A stretch of 22,716 bases of DNA, taken from NCBI GenBank assembly GCA_009786175.1, contig WQTQ01000209.1, positions 1 to 22,716 on the forward strand, given 5' to 3'. Origin of the DNA: Bacillota bacterium (GTDB lineage: Bacteria > Bacillota_A > Clostridia > Lachnospirales > WQUN01). The notes under the pieces are model-generated. The model had not been told where the DNA came from. It made no database searches and saw nothing but the letters and a program-made list of their open reading frames with translations. Shown here piece by piece: positions 22,049 to 22,716 of this stretch; position 1 is the stretch's first letter, and the number at the start of each line of letters is the position of its first letter. The position numbers were made by a program, and so were the translations under genes.

Positions 22049-22075
22049 TATAATTTTTTCTTCCGGAGGTGCCAA

Positions 22076-22716
22076 ATGCAACCATTTAAATTAAACACCG
22101 ATTTATTAAAAGTCACAAACAGACAAGCCGAAACCAGCACCGCAATAATGGAAACCGTCCGCGAAATTTTAAGCGACATTAAAGCCAACGGCGATGCTGC
22201 TCTTAGGCAATACATAGAAAGGTTTGACGGCTATACAGGCACTTCTCTGCTTGCAAGCCCGGATGAAATTGTCGCAGGCGTCCGCAACGCGGGTGAAGAG
22301 TTCATGGGTATTTTGCAGCGGGCCGCGGCACAAATAACAGAGTACCATACAAACCAAACAGAAAAGTCTTGGGGCATTTACAAAGACAACGGCGTAATAT
22401 TGGGGCAGCTTGTACGTCCCCTTTCCCGTGTCGCTCTTTACGTGCCCGGCGGCACCGCGGCACTGCCTTCCACCGTGCTTATGACAGCAATACCCGCACA
22501 GCTTGCCGGGGTGGAAGACCTTGCAATTTTCACCCCTGTAAAAGCAGACGGCAAAGTGCCGGATGTGATACTTGCGGCAGCAGCCTCCTGCGGTATTAAC
22601 AAAATATACAAAATCGGCGGCGCGCAGGCAATAGCCGCGGCGGCCTACGGCACAGAAACCATAGAAAAAGCCGACAAAATAGTCGGCCCGGGCAATATTT
22701 ATGTGGCCACGGCAAA
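22076..22716 (+). CDS. hisD: histidinol dehydrogenase, 5' portion (runs off window)
   Basis: HisD oxidises histidinol to histidine in two NAD-dependent steps at the end of the pathway. The frame is open from ATG 22076 to the window end (213 codons, about half of the expected ~430 aa). Family motifs are clear: LSRVALYVPGGTAALPSTVL, MTAIPAQLAGVEDL, KIGGAQAIAAAAYGTETI and KADKIVGPGNIYVATA, the last being the nucleotide-binding region that precedes the signature. CCGGAGGT (22063-22070) sits six bases before the ATG. It follows the phosphatase gene by 27 bases and probably shares the transcript from the hisG promoter. Codon use is GC-richer, like hisG. Confidence 0.97.
   Translation, partial: MQPFKLNTDLLKVTNRQAETSTAIMETVREILSDIKANGDAALRQYIERFDGYTGTSLLASPDEIVAGVRNAGEEFMGILQRAAAQITEYHTNQTEKSWGIYKDNGVILGQLVRPLSRVALYVPGGTAALPSTVLMTAIPAQLAGVEDLAIFTPVKADGKVPDVILAAAASCGINKIYKIGGAQAIAAAAYGTETIEKADKIVGPGNIYVATA

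Noticed and set aside
1..22716. CRISPR arrays, rRNA and tRNA genes
   Set aside because: No regularly spaced direct repeats and no recognisable rRNA or tRNA sequence were seen on either strand.

Overview
The window looks like chromosomal DNA of an anaerobic, uncultured member of the Clostridia (Firmicutes/Bacillota). Pointers are the rpmF-plsX-acpP-rnc cluster, strong AGGAGG ribosome binding sites, a DegV protein, a DivIVA-domain protein, a MecA-type class B penicillin-binding protein, and a complete set of [FeFe]-hydrogenase maturases (HydE, HydG, HydF with the TM1266-type protein). The assignment is inferred from gene content; no rRNA or tRNA gene is visible.

Layout. 1-2886 (+): the 3' end of an unusual gene whose product joins the C-terminal tail of a YfbK-type vWA protein to a full serpin, then a tyrosine recombinase, then a short DivIVA-like coiled coil, closed by a strong terminator. 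2894-4544 (+): a dispersed 39-bp repeat, a DegV protein and a YgjV-like membrane protein. 4547-5662 (-): a solitary type II secretion/type IV pilus F-family membrane protein. 5842-8081 (+): a consensus promoter, rpmF, a foldable spacer, plsX, acpP and rnc. 8068-12872 (-): TM1266-type gene, hydE, hydG, hydF, a DUF1294 membrane protein and a HAD phosphatase in one tightly packed operon, with no hydrogenase structural gene in view.

12.9-14.1 kb (-) is an AT-rich accessory islet of very small genes: a two-CxxC protein (80 aa), a six-cysteine protein (56 aa) and an orphan antitoxin-like protein with a damaged-looking N-terminus. At each edge lies the same pair of elements, a minus-strand terminator followed by a CAACYGGT inverted repeat. 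14158-19400 (-): topB, a MecA-like PBP and a zinc-finger/pRiA4b ORF-3-type protein form an operon. 19572-22716 (+): a mini winged-helix protein, nfo, hisG, a histidine phosphatase and the start of hisD.

The most interesting items are the vWA/serpin fusion, the small-gene islet with its repeated flanking modules, three families of dispersed palindromes, and an AT-rich phosphatase gene that separates hisG from hisD next to one copy of the dispersed repeat. All calls rest on reading translated motifs; no database search was possible.
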